Origin: Companilactobacillus sp.
Lineage (GTDB): Bacteria; Bacillota; Bacilli; Lactobacillales; Lactobacillaceae
Assembly: GCF_022484265.1 (NCBI RefSeq)
Contig: NZ_JAKVLR010000001.1
Location: 620,001-684,000 of the forward strand
Length of the DNA stretch: 64,000 nucleotides
Direction of reading: 5' to 3'
Part shown: in pieces, positions 35,498 to 44,734 of the stretch
How the letters are laid out: every line of letters begins with the position of its first letter
Numbering within the stretch: position 1 is the stretch's first letter
Notes under the pieces: generated by a model
The model's database searches: none
What the model was told of the DNA's origin: nothing
Seen by the model: the letters and a program-made list of their open reading frames with translations, nothing else
Made by a program: the position numbers and the translations under genes

Positions 35498-36180
35498 TAG
35501 CTACGCACCACACTTTTCTCATCATTATACAAACGGCCATCACGAATATAGACGGTTCTCATTGCAAAATCAGCAACTTCTTTATCGTGAGTAACCATAA
35601 TGATCGTAGTATCAAAGGTTTCGTTTAGATGCGTGAAGATATTCATGATCTCTAAACTAGTCTTTGAATCTAAGGCACCAGTTGGCTCATCGGCGATGAT
35701 GATGTCCGGATTGTTGACGATAGCACGAGCAATCGCTACACGTTGTTGTTGTCCACCAGATAATTCTTTTGGCAAACTGTTTTCTTTTCCGGATAGTCCA
35801 ACTTGTTCAATCACTTCATTAATCACGCTCTTACGATCTGTGATCGTTTTAGTTTTACTATATATCAATGGAATTTCAATATTTTCGTAAACTGTGTATG
35901 AATTCAAAAGTTTGAAGTTTTGAAAAACAAAGCCGATCTCATCGCCACGTACAGCTGACAATGTAGCATCGTCGCTATGTTTATAGTTTTCGTTTGATAG
36001 GAAGTAATCACCTGTGTAATCATTGTCCAAAAGTCCCAAGATATTGATCAGAGTCGACTTACCTGACCCAGATGGTCCCATGACTGCAAGAAATTCTCCA
36101 TCAGCCACTTCGAGATTAATATCAGTTAGAGCTTTGAAATTATTACTGTAGGTTTTTCCAACATTCTTAATCCTCAGCAT
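35497..36180 (-). CDS. ABC transporter ATPase (MacB/LolD type)
   Basis: 227 residues with Walker [11 protein letters not shown]-loop FVFQNFKLL, signature [14 protein letters not shown], Walker [13 protein letters not shown] and the switch His in MVTHDKEVA. It powers the neighbouring permease. Stop/start overlap with the permease gene and an 18-base gap from the adaptor gene show one operon. Confidence 0.95.
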   Translation of the reverse strand: MLRIKNVGKTYSNNFKALTDINLEVADGEFLAVMGPSGSGKSTLINILGLLDNDYTGDYFLSNENYKHSDDATLSAVRGDEIGFVFQNFKLLNSYTVYENIEIPLIYSKTKTITDRKSVINEVIEQVGLSGKENSLPKELSGGQQQRVAIARAIVNNPDIIIADEPTGALDSKTSLEIMNIFTHLNETFDTTIIMVTHDKEVADFAMRTVYIRDGRLYNDEKSVVRS

Positions 36181-36198
36181 TAACTATTCACCCCACTC

Positions 36199-37173
36199 CT
36201 AATCCAAGACGAGTTTCTGTCCAGCTTTAAGACCGGAATGTGTATAGTAGAAGTCTCCACTCTTGTTAAGGTCGAGATAAACCTTCTTCTTTTGACCATC
36301 TTTGAGAACGTAGACGTAGTCGTCATCATGAACAGCATTAGCAGGAATCTTGTAACCCTTTGACTTAGCCTTGATTTGAACGTGCATACCAAAGGTCAAG
36401 TTTTGATCAGCAGTGATTTGGAAATGATAGTAAGAAACTGATGATGAAGAATTGTAAGGTGCTTTGTCAATTTCAGTGATCGTACCGTACATCTTGGTAC
36501 CGTTGTTCTTGTAAACAATGACATCTTGATTATTCTTGATATTGCTTAATTCAAATTCATTTACATTTCCCAAAATAACTGGTTTGCCATAAACAGCAAA
36601 TGATCCAGAAGCATCTTTGATCAAGGTACCGGCAATTGGAGATGTGACGGTTCTATTAGCTTCTTCGTTCAATTCAGCTAATTTACTTTGATCGCTAGTG
36701 ATTTGAGAATTATTTTGAGCGATTTGCATACTATTATCTACAGATGTAGTAGGTGTAGATGCAAGACTATCAGTTGAATCTGTTGAAGTGCTTGCTGCAG
36801 CAGTAGCTGATGATTGTTGTGCTTGCAATGTAGAATTCATCGATTGCAATTGTTGAATCTCAGCATTAACAGAACTGATCTGTGCTGTCATATCCTTACT
36901 AAATGTAAAAATAGTTTGACCCTTAGTAACTTTTTCACCATTTTTCATTGGTTGCGAAGTTAAAGTTTCTTTGTCTAATGGTTTGGCGCTAACAGATTGT
37001 TTATCTTCCGGTGCGACAACACCACTGTAGTATGTTTCTTCACGGGCTTGTACTGTATAAGTTTGGTATTCTTCTTTACCGTTCTTACCGTTAAAGGTAG
37101 CAACGACAACAACTGCCAAAACGAGAAATAGCGCACAAACGCCCCAAATTGCGTAATCAATTTTTTTACTCAT
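36199..37173 (-). CDS. HlyD/MacA-like membrane-fusion adaptor
   Basis: 324 residues: N-terminal membrane helix (YAIWGVCALFLVLAVVVVAT), beta-barrel/lipoyl half (MKNGEKVTKGQTIFTFSKDM), a helical hairpin with a Ser/Thr/Ala-rich tip, and the returning half (VTSPIAGTLIKDASGSFAVY). It is the first gene of the exporter operon. ATG 37173 follows GGGGAAAATT; the longer frame to 37185 is less likely. Confidence 0.9.
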   Translation of the reverse strand: MSKKIDYAIWGVCALFLVLAVVVVATFNGKNGKEEYQTYTVQAREETYYSGVVAPEDKQSVSAKPLDKETLTSQPMKNGEKVTKGQTIFTFSKDMTAQISSVNAEIQQLQSMNSTLQAQQSSATAAASTSTDSTDSLASTPTTSVDNSMQIAQNNSQITSDQSKLAELNEEANRTVTSPIAGTLIKDASGSFAVYGKPVILGNVNEFELSNIKNNQDVIVYKNNGTKMYGTITEIDKAPYNSSSSVSYYHFQITADQNLTFGMHVQIKAKSKGYKIPANAVHDDDYVYVLKDGQKKKVYLDLNKSGDFYYTHSGLKAGQKLVLD

Positions 37174-37333
37174 AATTTTCCCCATATCTAAAATCTTCAG
37201 AATATAAATCCATTATATATGTAATTGGTAATAATGTACCAGCGATTTAGGATAACTGTCCAAAGTTTCAAAGAAATTTAAAATATTTTTATTTAATTTT
37301 TTGAATTTCTTAAATCTAACTCATATTTTGCGA

Positions 37334-38071
37334 TTATCGGAGTGAAAATCCTTGCTCCTTCAAAAATTTTCCAACGTCTGGACGACGAACTTCCTTGAAA
37401 AAGTCGAGATTCTTTTGAGTCCAGTTTGTGTTTGCTGGATGACTCTCACGGTTGGCATAGTATTGACTAACAGTCTGATCATATTCATCCAAATCAGTAG
37501 ATTTGTTAGCATCATAAGTATTGGTGGAAACTTGGATCTTTTGTGGCAGTCGTGGTTTGACCTGATTCTTGCTGGCGGGAATCCCAACAGTCAACCCAAA
37601 TAATGGGAAAGTATATTTAGGTAGGTTCAATAATTTTGCAATTTTAGAAATATCATTGCGAATTCCACCGATATAGCAAATTCCTAATCCCATTGCTTCG
37701 GCAGCTATTGCCATATCTTCGGCTGCGATTGTAGTATCAACCGTTGCCACTAGCAACTGTTCCATATGTTTGATTCCATCAAGCGATTCTCCTGCTTCAT
37801 TTAACATTTGCGACTGACGATATAAGTCAGCGACAAAAACATAAAACGTACCTGTTTGATTAACGTAAGAAGCGCTGTTAGAAATTTGAGCGATCTGGTC
37901 ACGCAATTTTAAATCAGTAATTTCGATGATCGAGAATGCTTGAACAAAATTAGATGACGAGCCGCTTTGAGCAGCAATCAATAATTGACGTTTCGTATCA
38001 TCGCTTAATGGTTCATTTTTAAAATCTCTAACTGAGACATGCTTTTGCATATTTTCAATAACTGGGTTCAT
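37334..38071 (-). CDS. NfsA-like nitroreductase (flavoprotein)
   Basis: 245 residues of the NADPH-dependent nitroreductase family: HVSVRDFKNEPLSDDTKRQL, AAQSGSSSNFVQAFSII, AEAMGLGICYIGGIRNDISK and FPLFGLTVGIPA. It binds FMN and reduces nitro compounds, quinones or flavins. It is divergent from the CzrA-like gene with only 76 bases between, so the operator there may act on both. Confidence 0.9.
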   Translation of the reverse strand: MNPVIENMQKHVSVRDFKNEPLSDDTKRQLLIAAQSGSSSNFVQAFSIIEITDLKLRDQIAQISNSASYVNQTGTFYVFVADLYRQSQMLNEAGESLDGIKHMEQLLVATVDTTIAAEDMAIAAEAMGLGICYIGGIRNDISKIAKLLNLPKYTFPLFGLTVGIPASKNQVKPRLPQKIQVSTNTYDANKSTDLDEYDQTVSQYYANRESHPANTNWTQKNLDFFKEVRRPDVGKFLKEQGFSLR

Positions 38072-38129
38072 TGTTTACACTCTTTTCTAAAAAAATCTGG
38101 ACAACAAAATTAAATATGATATTATTTTC

Positions 38130-38144
38130 ATATGAAATTCATAT
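38130..38144. promoter_or_regulatory. Likely CzrA-type operator
   Basis: ATATGAA-A-TTCATAT is a perfect dyad around one base. It lies directly upstream of the sensor gene and between the two divergent genes; a further half site ATATG follows. ArsR/CzrA-type operators have TGAA...TTCA cores (family knowledge). Confidence 0.65.
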
Positions 38145-38147
38145 CAT

Positions 38148-38492
38148 ATGTTTTTGAAGGACATCTTGAAAGACATTAAACTAATCGATGCAAATTTACT
38201 AACTGAGGCCCAAAAAATTATGAAGGTTCTCAGCAATCCGACTCGGATTCAAATGTTAAATGTACTAGAACAACAGGAACTCAATGTCAGTGACCTGGTA
38301 AATCTATTAGATATGGAGCAGTCTGCCGTGTCGCATCAATTGGCATTACTTCGTGAATATCAATTAGTTAGTACGCATCGGATAGGAAAATCGAATTATT
38401 ATCAATTAAATGATCCTCATATTTTAGATGTTATCAATGAGACACTAGAACATGCCGATCACGTTATGAGGGGCAAAAAACATGGTGAATAA
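38148..38492 (+). CDS. ArsR-family metal sensor, CzrA/SmtB type
   Basis: 114 residues with a winged-helix domain ([37 protein letters not shown]). The C-terminal helix carries Asp-x-His-x10-His-x2-His (in DPHILDV...LEHADHV), the alpha-5 zinc/cobalt site of CzrA; the alpha-3 Cys site of ArsR/CadC is absent. ATG 38148 has no clear ribosome site; the in-frame TTG at 38166 has AAGGA just upstream and may be the real start. The gene overlaps the transporter gene by 11 bases, so the pair is a zinc/cobalt-responsive efflux unit. Confidence 0.85.
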   Translation: MFLKDILKDIKLIDANLLTEAQKIMKVLSNPTRIQMLNVLEQQELNVSDLVNLLDMEQSAVSHQLALLREYQLVSTHRIGKSNYYQLNDPHILDVINETLEHADHVMRGKKHGE

Positions 38493-39102
38493 TCCTAGTT
38501 TAATTAATCGAAGTTTGAAAATCGAATATTTTTCTACAGCCTGGATGGCATTTGAATTTGCAGTTGGATTTTATTCCGGAATCACCGCCGGATCAATTCT
38601 TTTAATTGCTTTTGGTTTAGACAGTTTTTTGGAAATAATTTCTGGTTCAACTCTGATCTGGCGGCTTAAAAAAGAAGCTAATCACGCCAGCAGTGAAGAA
38701 ATTCAAAAGGCTGAGAAAAGGTCATCATTGATTGTTGGAACTATCCTGTTGCTACTGTCAGTTTACGTTATTTTTGTCTCCGTCTTTAATTTAATCACAC
38801 ATAACACCGCCGATACTAGTCTGAGCGGTATGATGATCGCAATTGCGTCAGTGATCTTGATGCCAATCCTAACAGTCAAAAAGCGTCGACTCGGCAAAGA
38901 GATCCATTCAGACGCCTTGATCGAAGATGGCATGTGCAACATTACTTGTGCCTATATGGCAGCTACTGTTTTGATTGGTGTCGTCTTGACTGCACTCTTT
39001 AATCTTTGGTGGATCGATTCAGTCGCAGCTTTAGTACTAGTTTACTTCATCGCTAGCGAGGGAATAGAATCATTGCAAAATGGATTACATGCCGAAAAAT
39101 AA
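38482..39102 (+). CDS. Cation diffusion facilitator-like transporter with unusual metal-site residues
   Basis: 206 residues, six membrane helices, no C-terminal cytoplasmic domain (usual CDF about 290). At the helix-2 site the usual Asp/His-x3-Asp reads GLDSFLE; at helix 5 the usual His-x3-Asp is replaced by DGMCNITC. The carrier is paired with a CzrA-like sensor, so zinc or cobalt efflux is expected, but the Cys residues may change metal preference. GGGG lies upstream of ATG 38482 inside the sensor gene. Confidence 0.8.
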   Translation: MVNNPSLINRSLKIEYFSTAWMAFEFAVGFYSGITAGSILLIAFGLDSFLEIISGSTLIWRLKKEANHASSEEIQKAEKRSSLIVGTILLLLSVYVIFVSVFNLITHNTADTSLSGMMIAIASVILMPILTVKKRRLGKEIHSDALIEDGMCNITCAYMAATVLIGVVLTALFNLWWIDSVAALVLVYFIASEGIESLQNGLHAEK

Positions 39103-39107
39103 AAATA

Positions 39108-39143
39108 TGGGAACCTGATTTTTTGATCAGGTTCCCATATTTT
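39108..39143. terminator. Long bidirectional terminator
   Basis: A stem of about 15 bp (AAATATGGGAACCTGA and its complement) with T-runs both ways separates the CDF gene from the convergent acetyltransferase gene. Confidence 0.9.
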
Positions 39144-39699
39144 ATTCTGTCAGTTGTTTTATGATTTTAGCTGGTACCCCACCGACTAAACTGTTGTCAG
39201 GAACATCTTTGGTGAGTACTGCACCGGCAGCAATAACCACATTGTTTCCAATTGTTACGCCGGGAGTGATCGTAACCTTTCCGGCAATCCAAACATCATT
39301 GCCGATGTTGACTGGTTTAGCTTTAGCTAAATAGTCTCGTCGGCCCTTAGCTGTCATTGGATGATTTACGGTATAAATATCAACATTAGGACCGATCATC
39401 ACATTGTTTCCTATATTAACTGGTGCAATATCCAAGATGGTTAGATTGTAATTGCTCAAAAAATCATTGCCAACGTGAATATTTTTTCCATTATCACAAT
39501 TAAAAGTTGCTTGAACAGAAATATTCTCGCCGTAAGATCCTAATATTTCTTTGATCTTGTCGGTTTGTTGTTCTGGTGATGTTGCTGGTATTTCATTAAA
39601 TTCTTGGCATAGCTTAGCAGCTCTGGCTTTTCTAGCAGCTACCTCATCATCCAAAAAATAATACCACTCGCCCTTATCTAATTTTTCAATTTCAGACAA
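39142..39699 (-). CDS. Sugar O-acetyltransferase, second copy
   Basis: 185 residues, same architecture as the gene at 31963: Mac helices (WYYFLDDEVAARKARAAKLC), hexapeptide beta-helix, catalytic His in DIYTVNHPMTAKGRR and NDVWIAGKVTITPGVTIGNN. Cytoplasmic acetyl-CoA-dependent sugar acetylation is expected. Confidence 0.92.
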   Translation of the reverse strand: MSEIEKLDKGEWYYFLDDEVAARKARAAKLCQEFNEIPATSPEQQTDKIKEILGSYGENISVQATFNCDNGKNIHVGNDFLSNYNLTILDIAPVNIGNNVMIGPNVDIYTVNHPMTAKGRRDYLAKAKPVNIGNDVWIAGKVTITPGVTIGNNVVIAAGAVLTKDVPDNSLVGGVPAKIIKQLTE

Positions 39700-39816
39700 T
39701 TTGAAAACCCCCTAATTTTTTCAAAATATGTGTCATTTATTAGTATTATTATACTCAATTGTTATATTATAGAGCCATAGAACGTTATTAATATCACATG
39801 AATAGAGAGAAGAAAT

Positions 39817-40206
39817 ATGGTTTATACAATTAGTGATGTCGCAAAAAGAACTGGTTTAAGTTCATATACATTAAGATATTATGATAAAAAAGGCTTGTTG
39901 CCTTTCGTTGACCGCGATGAAAATGGTCGTCGTAAATTCAAGGATCACGACTTCGAATTTTTACAAGTTATCAACTGTTTAAAAAATACTGGCATGAGTC
40001 TCAAGGAGATCAAGCAATTTATCGAATGGACGCAACAAGGTGATTGTACCTTAGAAGAGCGTCGTGACTTCTTCATTGAACATCGTAAAGATGTCGAAAA
40101 GCAACTGGCTGAGGTTCAAAGCTACTTGGATACAGTCGACCATAAGATCGATTATTATTCACGTTGCGTAGAAGCCGGCACAGAAGATTCAGTTTCATGC
40201 GACTAA
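39817..40206 (+). CDS. MerR-family transcriptional regulator
   Basis: 129 residues: winged helix YTISDVAKRTGLSSYTLRYY with DKKGLLPFVDRDENGRRKF, then the long dimerisation helix (ERRDFFIEHRKDVEKQLAEV). C-terminal Cys residues (SRCVEAG...SVSC) could sense thiol-reactive compounds. It resembles the AdhR branch that controls aldehyde-related genes. The neighbouring convergent aldo/keto reductase has a MerR-type promoter, so it is the likely target. Confidence 0.9.
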   Translation: MVYTISDVAKRTGLSSYTLRYYDKKGLLPFVDRDENGRRKFKDHDFEFLQVINCLKNTGMSLKEIKQFIEWTQQGDCTLEERRDFFIEHRKDVEKQLAEVQSYLDTVDHKIDYYSRCVEAGTEDSVSCD

Positions 40207-40208
40207 TC

Positions 40209-40251
40209 AAAAAGATTGACCCGTCTTGGTGGAAACGGGCCGATCTTTTTT
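40209..40251 (+). terminator. Terminator after the MerR gene
   Basis: AAAGAT-G-CCCGT pairs with ACGGG-C-ATCTTT across a loop, followed by six Ts. Confidence 0.8.
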
Positions 40252-40285
40252 AGTGTTTTAGATTTTTACATATAGGTCAATCATT

Positions 40286-41239
40286 TTATGGCAATGTGTT
40301 GCCAGCTGCAAAGTAGACATCGTACCATTCTTGTTTTGTTAGTTCAACGTCGGCACCCTTGGCACTGTCAACAATGTAATCAGGATTCATGGTACCAATA
40401 ATAACTTGCATGTTTGCTGGATGTCTTAAAATCCAAGCTGTGGCAATACCATTCTTGCTGACGCCATATTTCTTGGCTAATTCCTCAAGCTTTTGGTTTA
40501 ATTCTGGGAACTTGTCGTTATTGATAAAGGTTCCTTCAAACATACCGTATTGGAATGGAGACCAAGTTTGGATGGTTGTCCCTTTACGTCTTGAGAACTC
40601 AAGTAGTCCCCCATCATGATCGATTGAACGATCATCAGTCATGTTAGTATGCATCCCGAAATCAACCATTCCAGTATGCATGATGCTAAATTGCAACTGA
40701 TTGATCAATAATTTCTGATCAACGTTTTCTTGAACGAATTCAAATTGTTGCGGATTAAAGTTTGAAACACCGAAGTGGCGAACTTTACCAGCCGTTTGTA
40801 ATTCATCAAAGGCTGCTGATACTTCAGCAGGATCCATGAGTGGATCTGGACGGTGCAATAAGAATGCATCCAAGTAGTCGATTTGCATTCTTTCCAAGAT
40901 TCCATCAACTGCTTCGATCAAATGCTTTTTAGCGAAGTCGTAACGTTTTCCGAAGACAAAGCTTCCATGACTTCTTTCAGGATCAAATACGATTCCACCC
41001 TTTGATTGAATGTAGAGTTGATCACGATTTACGTGTGATTGTTTAAGTGCTTCACCAAAAACTTTTTCAGAATTGCCCATGCCATAAATATCGGCAGAGT
41101 CAATGTAGTCGATACCAGTATCGTAAGCAGCGTCTAGTGCCTTGGCTGCATCAGCAGGTGACAAAGCTTCCATACGCATGATTCCTAAAGCAACAGCGGA
41201 AGTTTTCCAGTTTGTGTTTCCAATATTAACTTGTTTCAT
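40286..41239 (-). CDS. Aldo/keto reductase (YdhF-like)
   Basis: 317 residues, (beta/alpha)8 barrel with catalytic Asp and Tyr in YIDSADIYGMGNSEKVFGEA, Lys in LYIQSKGGIVF and His in DAFLLHRPDPL; the NADPH-binding end reads WILRHPANMQVIIGTMNP. It reduces aldehydes or ketones. The promoter upstream has a 19-base spacer with a dyad, the pattern activated by MerR proteins. Confidence 0.93.
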   Translation of the reverse strand: MKQVNIGNTNWKTSAVALGIMRMEALSPADAAKALDAAYDTGIDYIDSADIYGMGNSEKVFGEALKQSHVNRDQLYIQSKGGIVFDPERSHGSFVFGKRYDFAKKHLIEAVDGILERMQIDYLDAFLLHRPDPLMDPAEVSAAFDELQTAGKVRHFGVSNFNPQQFEFVQENVDQKLLINQLQFSIMHTGMVDFGMHTNMTDDRSIDHDGGLLEFSRRKGTTIQTWSPFQYGMFEGTFINNDKFPELNQKLEELAKKYGVSKNGIATAWILRHPANMQVIIGTMNPDYIVDSAKGADVELTKQEWYDVYFAAGNTLP

Positions 41240-41268
41240 TTTTTGAACTCCTTTGCTTTAATGACTCA

Positions 41269-41299
41269 AGAATAATTCCTAGACCATAGTCTAAGTCAA
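41269..41299 (-). promoter_or_regulatory. MerR-type promoter of the aldo/keto reductase gene
   Basis: On the minus strand TTGACT (41294-41299) and TATTCT (41269-41274) are 19 bases apart, two more than optimal. The spacer holds the dyad TAGAC-TATG-GTCTA (41280-41293). Over-long spacers with a dyad are the hallmark of MerR-activated promoters. Confidence 0.8.
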
Positions 41300-41324
41300 G
41301 GAAACTGTTCAAAAAATTTTTCAC

Positions 41325-41364
41325 GAAAAAAGAGAAAACCAAATCACGTCTGGTTTTCTCTTAA
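41325..41364 (-). terminator. Terminator after ppk
   Basis: Perfect 12-bp arms AAGAGAAAACCA and TGGTTTTCTCTT, followed on the minus strand by Ts. Confidence 0.88.
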
Positions 41365-41373
41365 TTTTTATAT

Positions 41374-43371
41374 TTATTTAACGTATTTACGCCATTTGAG
41401 ACGTTTTAACCAAGTTTGTTGAGCAGAAATGCCAAATGTCTTGCGTTTCTTGAAATATTCACCATTTGTATTTAAGAAATAGGAATTCTCAGTATCACGA
41501 ATATACATATTAACTATCTTGTTCAACTTTCTCTTTGGTCCATCTTCGACAACTGGCACGGCAACTTCGACACGACGTTCAAGGTTTCTGGTCATCATAT
41601 CCGCAGATGAGATCCAAATTTGTTCATCAGAATCACCGTATTGGAATCTGAAAATACGACTATGTTCCAATAATTCGCCAACGATACTTTTAACGACAAT
41701 ATCTTCTTTTTCGCCACAAAGACCGAGTTTCAATGAACAAGGACCTCTGACAATCAATCTAAATGGCAAGCCTAAACGAGCAGCACGATAAATGGCATTG
41801 ATGATGTCGATGTCGGTCAATCCATTGACCTTCAAAAATACTCCACCCTTGCCGACTCTTAAATACTCTTTAGTTGCTCGTTTAATATTTTCGATGATCA
41901 TTGCTTTTAAATTCTTAGGAGAAGTTACGAATAAATCGTAATCGACCTTCTTGCGGTCGGTCAATCTCTCGAAGAACTTAGCTGCATCGTTAACGTAGGT
42001 CTTGTTGCTAGTAAAGTAACTGATATCAGAAAAAACATTTGAGGTAACAGCATTATAATTACCCGTTCCAATTTGAACATAGCCTTGATCTTTAGCACCT
42101 TGCAAGACTAAGCAAACTTTTGAGTGAACTTTGTTAACGCGGTCACCATAAATGACTTTGACACCACTAGATTTCAGAACTTCTGAAACTAGCAAATTGT
42201 GTTCTTCATCAAATCGAGCTCGCAATTCAACTAAAGCAGTAACCTTGATACCTTTAGCAGCAGCTTTTTGCAAGAGCTTAACTAGTTGCGAATTCTTCTC
42301 TGTCCGATAAATGGTGATACAAATATCGGTCGTACGTGGATCATTAACAGCTGTTTCCAAATAAGTTAAAAAGACACTGAATGAATCATAAGGATATTCT
42401 AGCAACATTGGAGTCTTATCCAAATAATGCAAGATATTCTTCGAATCTTTCCACTTGCGAGCGTTAAATTTAGGGAATACTAAATTACTGCGATGCTTGT
42501 ACAGCTTGAAAAATCCGTCCAGCAACTTGAGGTCAACTGGTCCAGGAATCTTATAGACGCTCTTTTTGCTGATCTGGAATAGTTGTGAAAAATAGCTCCG
42601 ACCACGTGGTCCATCGCACCAAAATTCCACTCTGGTGATCTTTCTAGGATCACGGCTATTCAAATACTGAGTCATCTTTTTCAAGTATTCATCGTCGGTT
42701 AATTTTTCATCCAAGAAATCGTACTTTTTATTCTTATCGTATGTGACTCTAAAAACGTAGCACTTCAAGGCATCGTACTTATGATAAATTTCATCAGCGC
42801 AATTTAAGATCACGTCTTCGATCAAGATGTAATGATCATCCACCCCAGTTGGAACGATTCGATCAAATTCGTCTGGAATTGGGAATGTATAAGTGTGACC
42901 TTGCGATTGCATTAAAATGTTCAAGTTATGACGGAATCTGTGTTCATTGGAAAAATTTTCCACCAACAATTCATCTGCAAGTTCATTTTGATAATAATCT
43001 TGAATATGTTGCTTCTCAAAATCGTTTAATTCATCATATTTCAACAACTGGAAGATGCCTTTATCGCGACATTTTTCCATCAATAATGAATAAGCTTCAT
43101 ATTGCTTCGTCAGATTGCGACGATTGAATTCATGCACTAGATCAAGCACTTCACTACCAGTCAGTCCAGTACGTTTTTCAATTTTAGGACTACCGATCAT
43201 GCTATGAATATTGTGCATTCGTACTTTGAAAAATTCATCCAAGTTGTTAGATGCGATTGCTAAAAAGCGTAATTTCTCTAACACTGGAACGTTGGGATTG
43301 TATGCCTGATCGATCACTCGATTGTCAAACAACAGCCAACTTAGATCCCTATTATAATATTTACTCTTCAT
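41374..43371 (-). CDS. ppk: Polyphosphate kinase 1
   Basis: 665 residues, slightly shorter than many PPK1 proteins but with all four domains. The start NRDLSWLLFDNRVIDQAYNP, the N-terminal helical domain (LRFLAIASNNLDEFFKVRMH), and the phospholipase-D-like catalytic halves with the phospho-His region YGDRVNKVHSKVCLVLQG and the second His in LLEHSRIFRFQYG are present. It makes polyphosphate from ATP. Its start overlaps the stop of the DUF2252 gene by 11 bases, so the two are translationally coupled. No ppx is nearby. Confidence 0.96.
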   Translation of the reverse strand: MKSKYYNRDLSWLLFDNRVIDQAYNPNVPVLEKLRFLAIASNNLDEFFKVRMHNIHSMIGSPKIEKRTGLTGSEVLDLVHEFNRRNLTKQYEAYSLLMEKCRDKGIFQLLKYDELNDFEKQHIQDYYQNELADELLVENFSNEHRFRHNLNILMQSQGHTYTFPIPDEFDRIVPTGVDDHYILIEDVILNCADEIYHKYDALKCYVFRVTYDKNKKYDFLDEKLTDDEYLKKMTQYLNSRDPRKITRVEFWCDGPRGRSYFSQLFQISKKSVYKIPGPVDLKLLDGFFKLYKHRSNLVFPKFNARKWKDSKNILHYLDKTPMLLEYPYDSFSVFLTYLETAVNDPRTTDICITIYRTEKNSQLVKLLQKAAAKGIKVTALVELRARFDEEHNLLVSEVLKSSGVKVIYGDRVNKVHSKVCLVLQGAKDQGYVQIGTGNYNAVTSNVFSDISYFTSNKTYVNDAAKFFERLTDRKKVDYDLFVTSPKNLKAMIIENIKRATKEYLRVGKGGVFLKVNGLTDIDIINAIYRAARLGLPFRLIVRGPCSLKLGLCGEKEDIVVKSIVGELLEHSRIFRFQYGDSDEQIWISSADMMTRNLERRVEVAVPVVEDGPKRKLNKIVNMYIRDTENSYFLNTNGEYFKKRKTFGISAQQTWLKRLKWRKYVK

Positions 43372-44734
43372 CTCTTAGTTCCTTTTCGAAAGACTCAAAA
43401 TCATATTCAACTTGTTTTACATAACTATTGGTAAAATTCATCAACGAGTTTGCGATATCCGCATACTCTTCCCCAAAACCAATAATTAATGGGTAGTTTG
43501 GTGAATGTGAATGTGCTCTGGCTAACAAGATCACACACACTTTGACATAGTCTTTAAAGGATTCAAAATCAAGCTTATCTAAATTGATCGACGACTTCAT
43601 ATCCTTAAATTGACGCATGTAGAAACTATATTTTTTCGTATCGAATGCGCCTAAGAATGGATCAGAAGAACTTTGCAAGATCAATTGGCTATCAACGATA
43701 TTTTGACCCTGGCTAGTATTCTTTTCTGAATACAATTCGTCATTATTATAGATAGGTAAAGCTTGTTTAGCTTGTAGTACCAAGTAGTTTGAATCCAAGT
43801 CTTGAAGCAGAATAAGATAACAGAGTGTCCCGACACTTCCTACACCTACGCTGTGACGAACGACATCAATGATGTCAAAATCTTCTAGAAATAGTCTAAC
43901 GTCGCTGCGTTGGTTCTTTTTATATCTCTTATATCCGTCAACTAAATTCTTGTAATCCTTCTCGCTAATGTGTTGAGTAACTGGCTTGTTTTCAACGAAT
44001 CGACGTTGGCCATCGCTATTGATCTCGGTATATTTTTCGATCACTAGCTTAGAGTTGCTCTTTTGTGCCTTTTTAATACTCTTGGCAATAACTTTGTTGA
44101 AGGACTCTTGAAAATACTCCTCATTATCTTTTAATTTACCAAAGATCTCAGTAATATTTTGGAGCGTATTTGGTAAAATAAAACGTTTCATTTCGGAAAT
44201 TTTTGTCATATGTTTTAGTGTATCGAAATACGTATCAACCACCGATAGCAAAAATTCCTGAATGTCTGATTCCTCAAATCCATGATCACGTGCAACTAAC
44301 AATGCGCTGACCAAAAGACGCTTTAAATCATATTCCCAATGACCTAAATGAGCTTCATCAAAGTCATTCATATCAAACAATAATTGACCTTCAGAAGATC
44401 CGTAGAAACCGAAGTTTCCGATATGGGCATCCCCACCCACTAAAACTTTGATCCCACTATTTTCATGACGTGAAAGATCGTAGTGCATCACATCGACGGT
44501 TCCTCTTAAAAATGCAAACAGTGATCCCGACATTCTTTCACGTTTAACGGCTAGTAGTTCAGGAACTAATAGCTTATTTTTGATGTTAAGAATTTTGTGG
44601 ATATTACGTTTTTTGGGTTCGAATTGATTAAAGGAGTCTGAGACTGTGGTAGCAAAAAATCTCCCCTTAATAATTAATTGTTCTGTACTTTTGAATGCGT
44701 CAGTATCCTGAAATGTATATGGTGTCTGGCTCAT
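43361..44734 (-). CDS. DUF2252 family protein with kinase-like catalytic motifs
   Basis: 457 residues. VKREMMSG-like start region ELLAVKRERMSGSLFAFLRG, then KVLVGGDAHIGNFGFYGSSE and LLFDMNDFDEAHLGHWEYDL. The His/Asp...Asn and following DFD resemble the catalytic and metal loops of aminoglycoside-phosphotransferase-like kinases. The family has no established function that I know. It is translationally coupled to ppk downstream, which suggests a role in phosphate or polyphosphate metabolism (inference). Confidence 0.88.
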   Translation of the reverse strand: MSQTPYTFQDTDAFKSTEQLIIKGRFFATTVSDSFNQFEPKKRNIHKILNIKNKLLVPELLAVKRERMSGSLFAFLRGTVDVMHYDLSRHENSGIKVLVGGDAHIGNFGFYGSSEGQLLFDMNDFDEAHLGHWEYDLKRLLVSALLVARDHGFEESDIQEFLLSVVDTYFDTLKHMTKISEMKRFILPNTLQNITEIFGKLKDNEEYFQESFNKVIAKSIKKAQKSNSKLVIEKYTEINSDGQRRFVENKPVTQHISEKDYKNLVDGYKRYKKNQRSDVRLFLEDFDIIDVVRHSVGVGSVGTLCYLILLQDLDSNYLVLQAKQALPIYNNDELYSEKNTSQGQNIVDSQLILQSSSDPFLGAFDTKKYSFYMRQFKDMKSSINLDKLDFESFKDYVKVCVILLARAHSHSPNYPLIIGFGEEYADIANSLMNFTNSYVKQVEYDFESFEKELRDEE

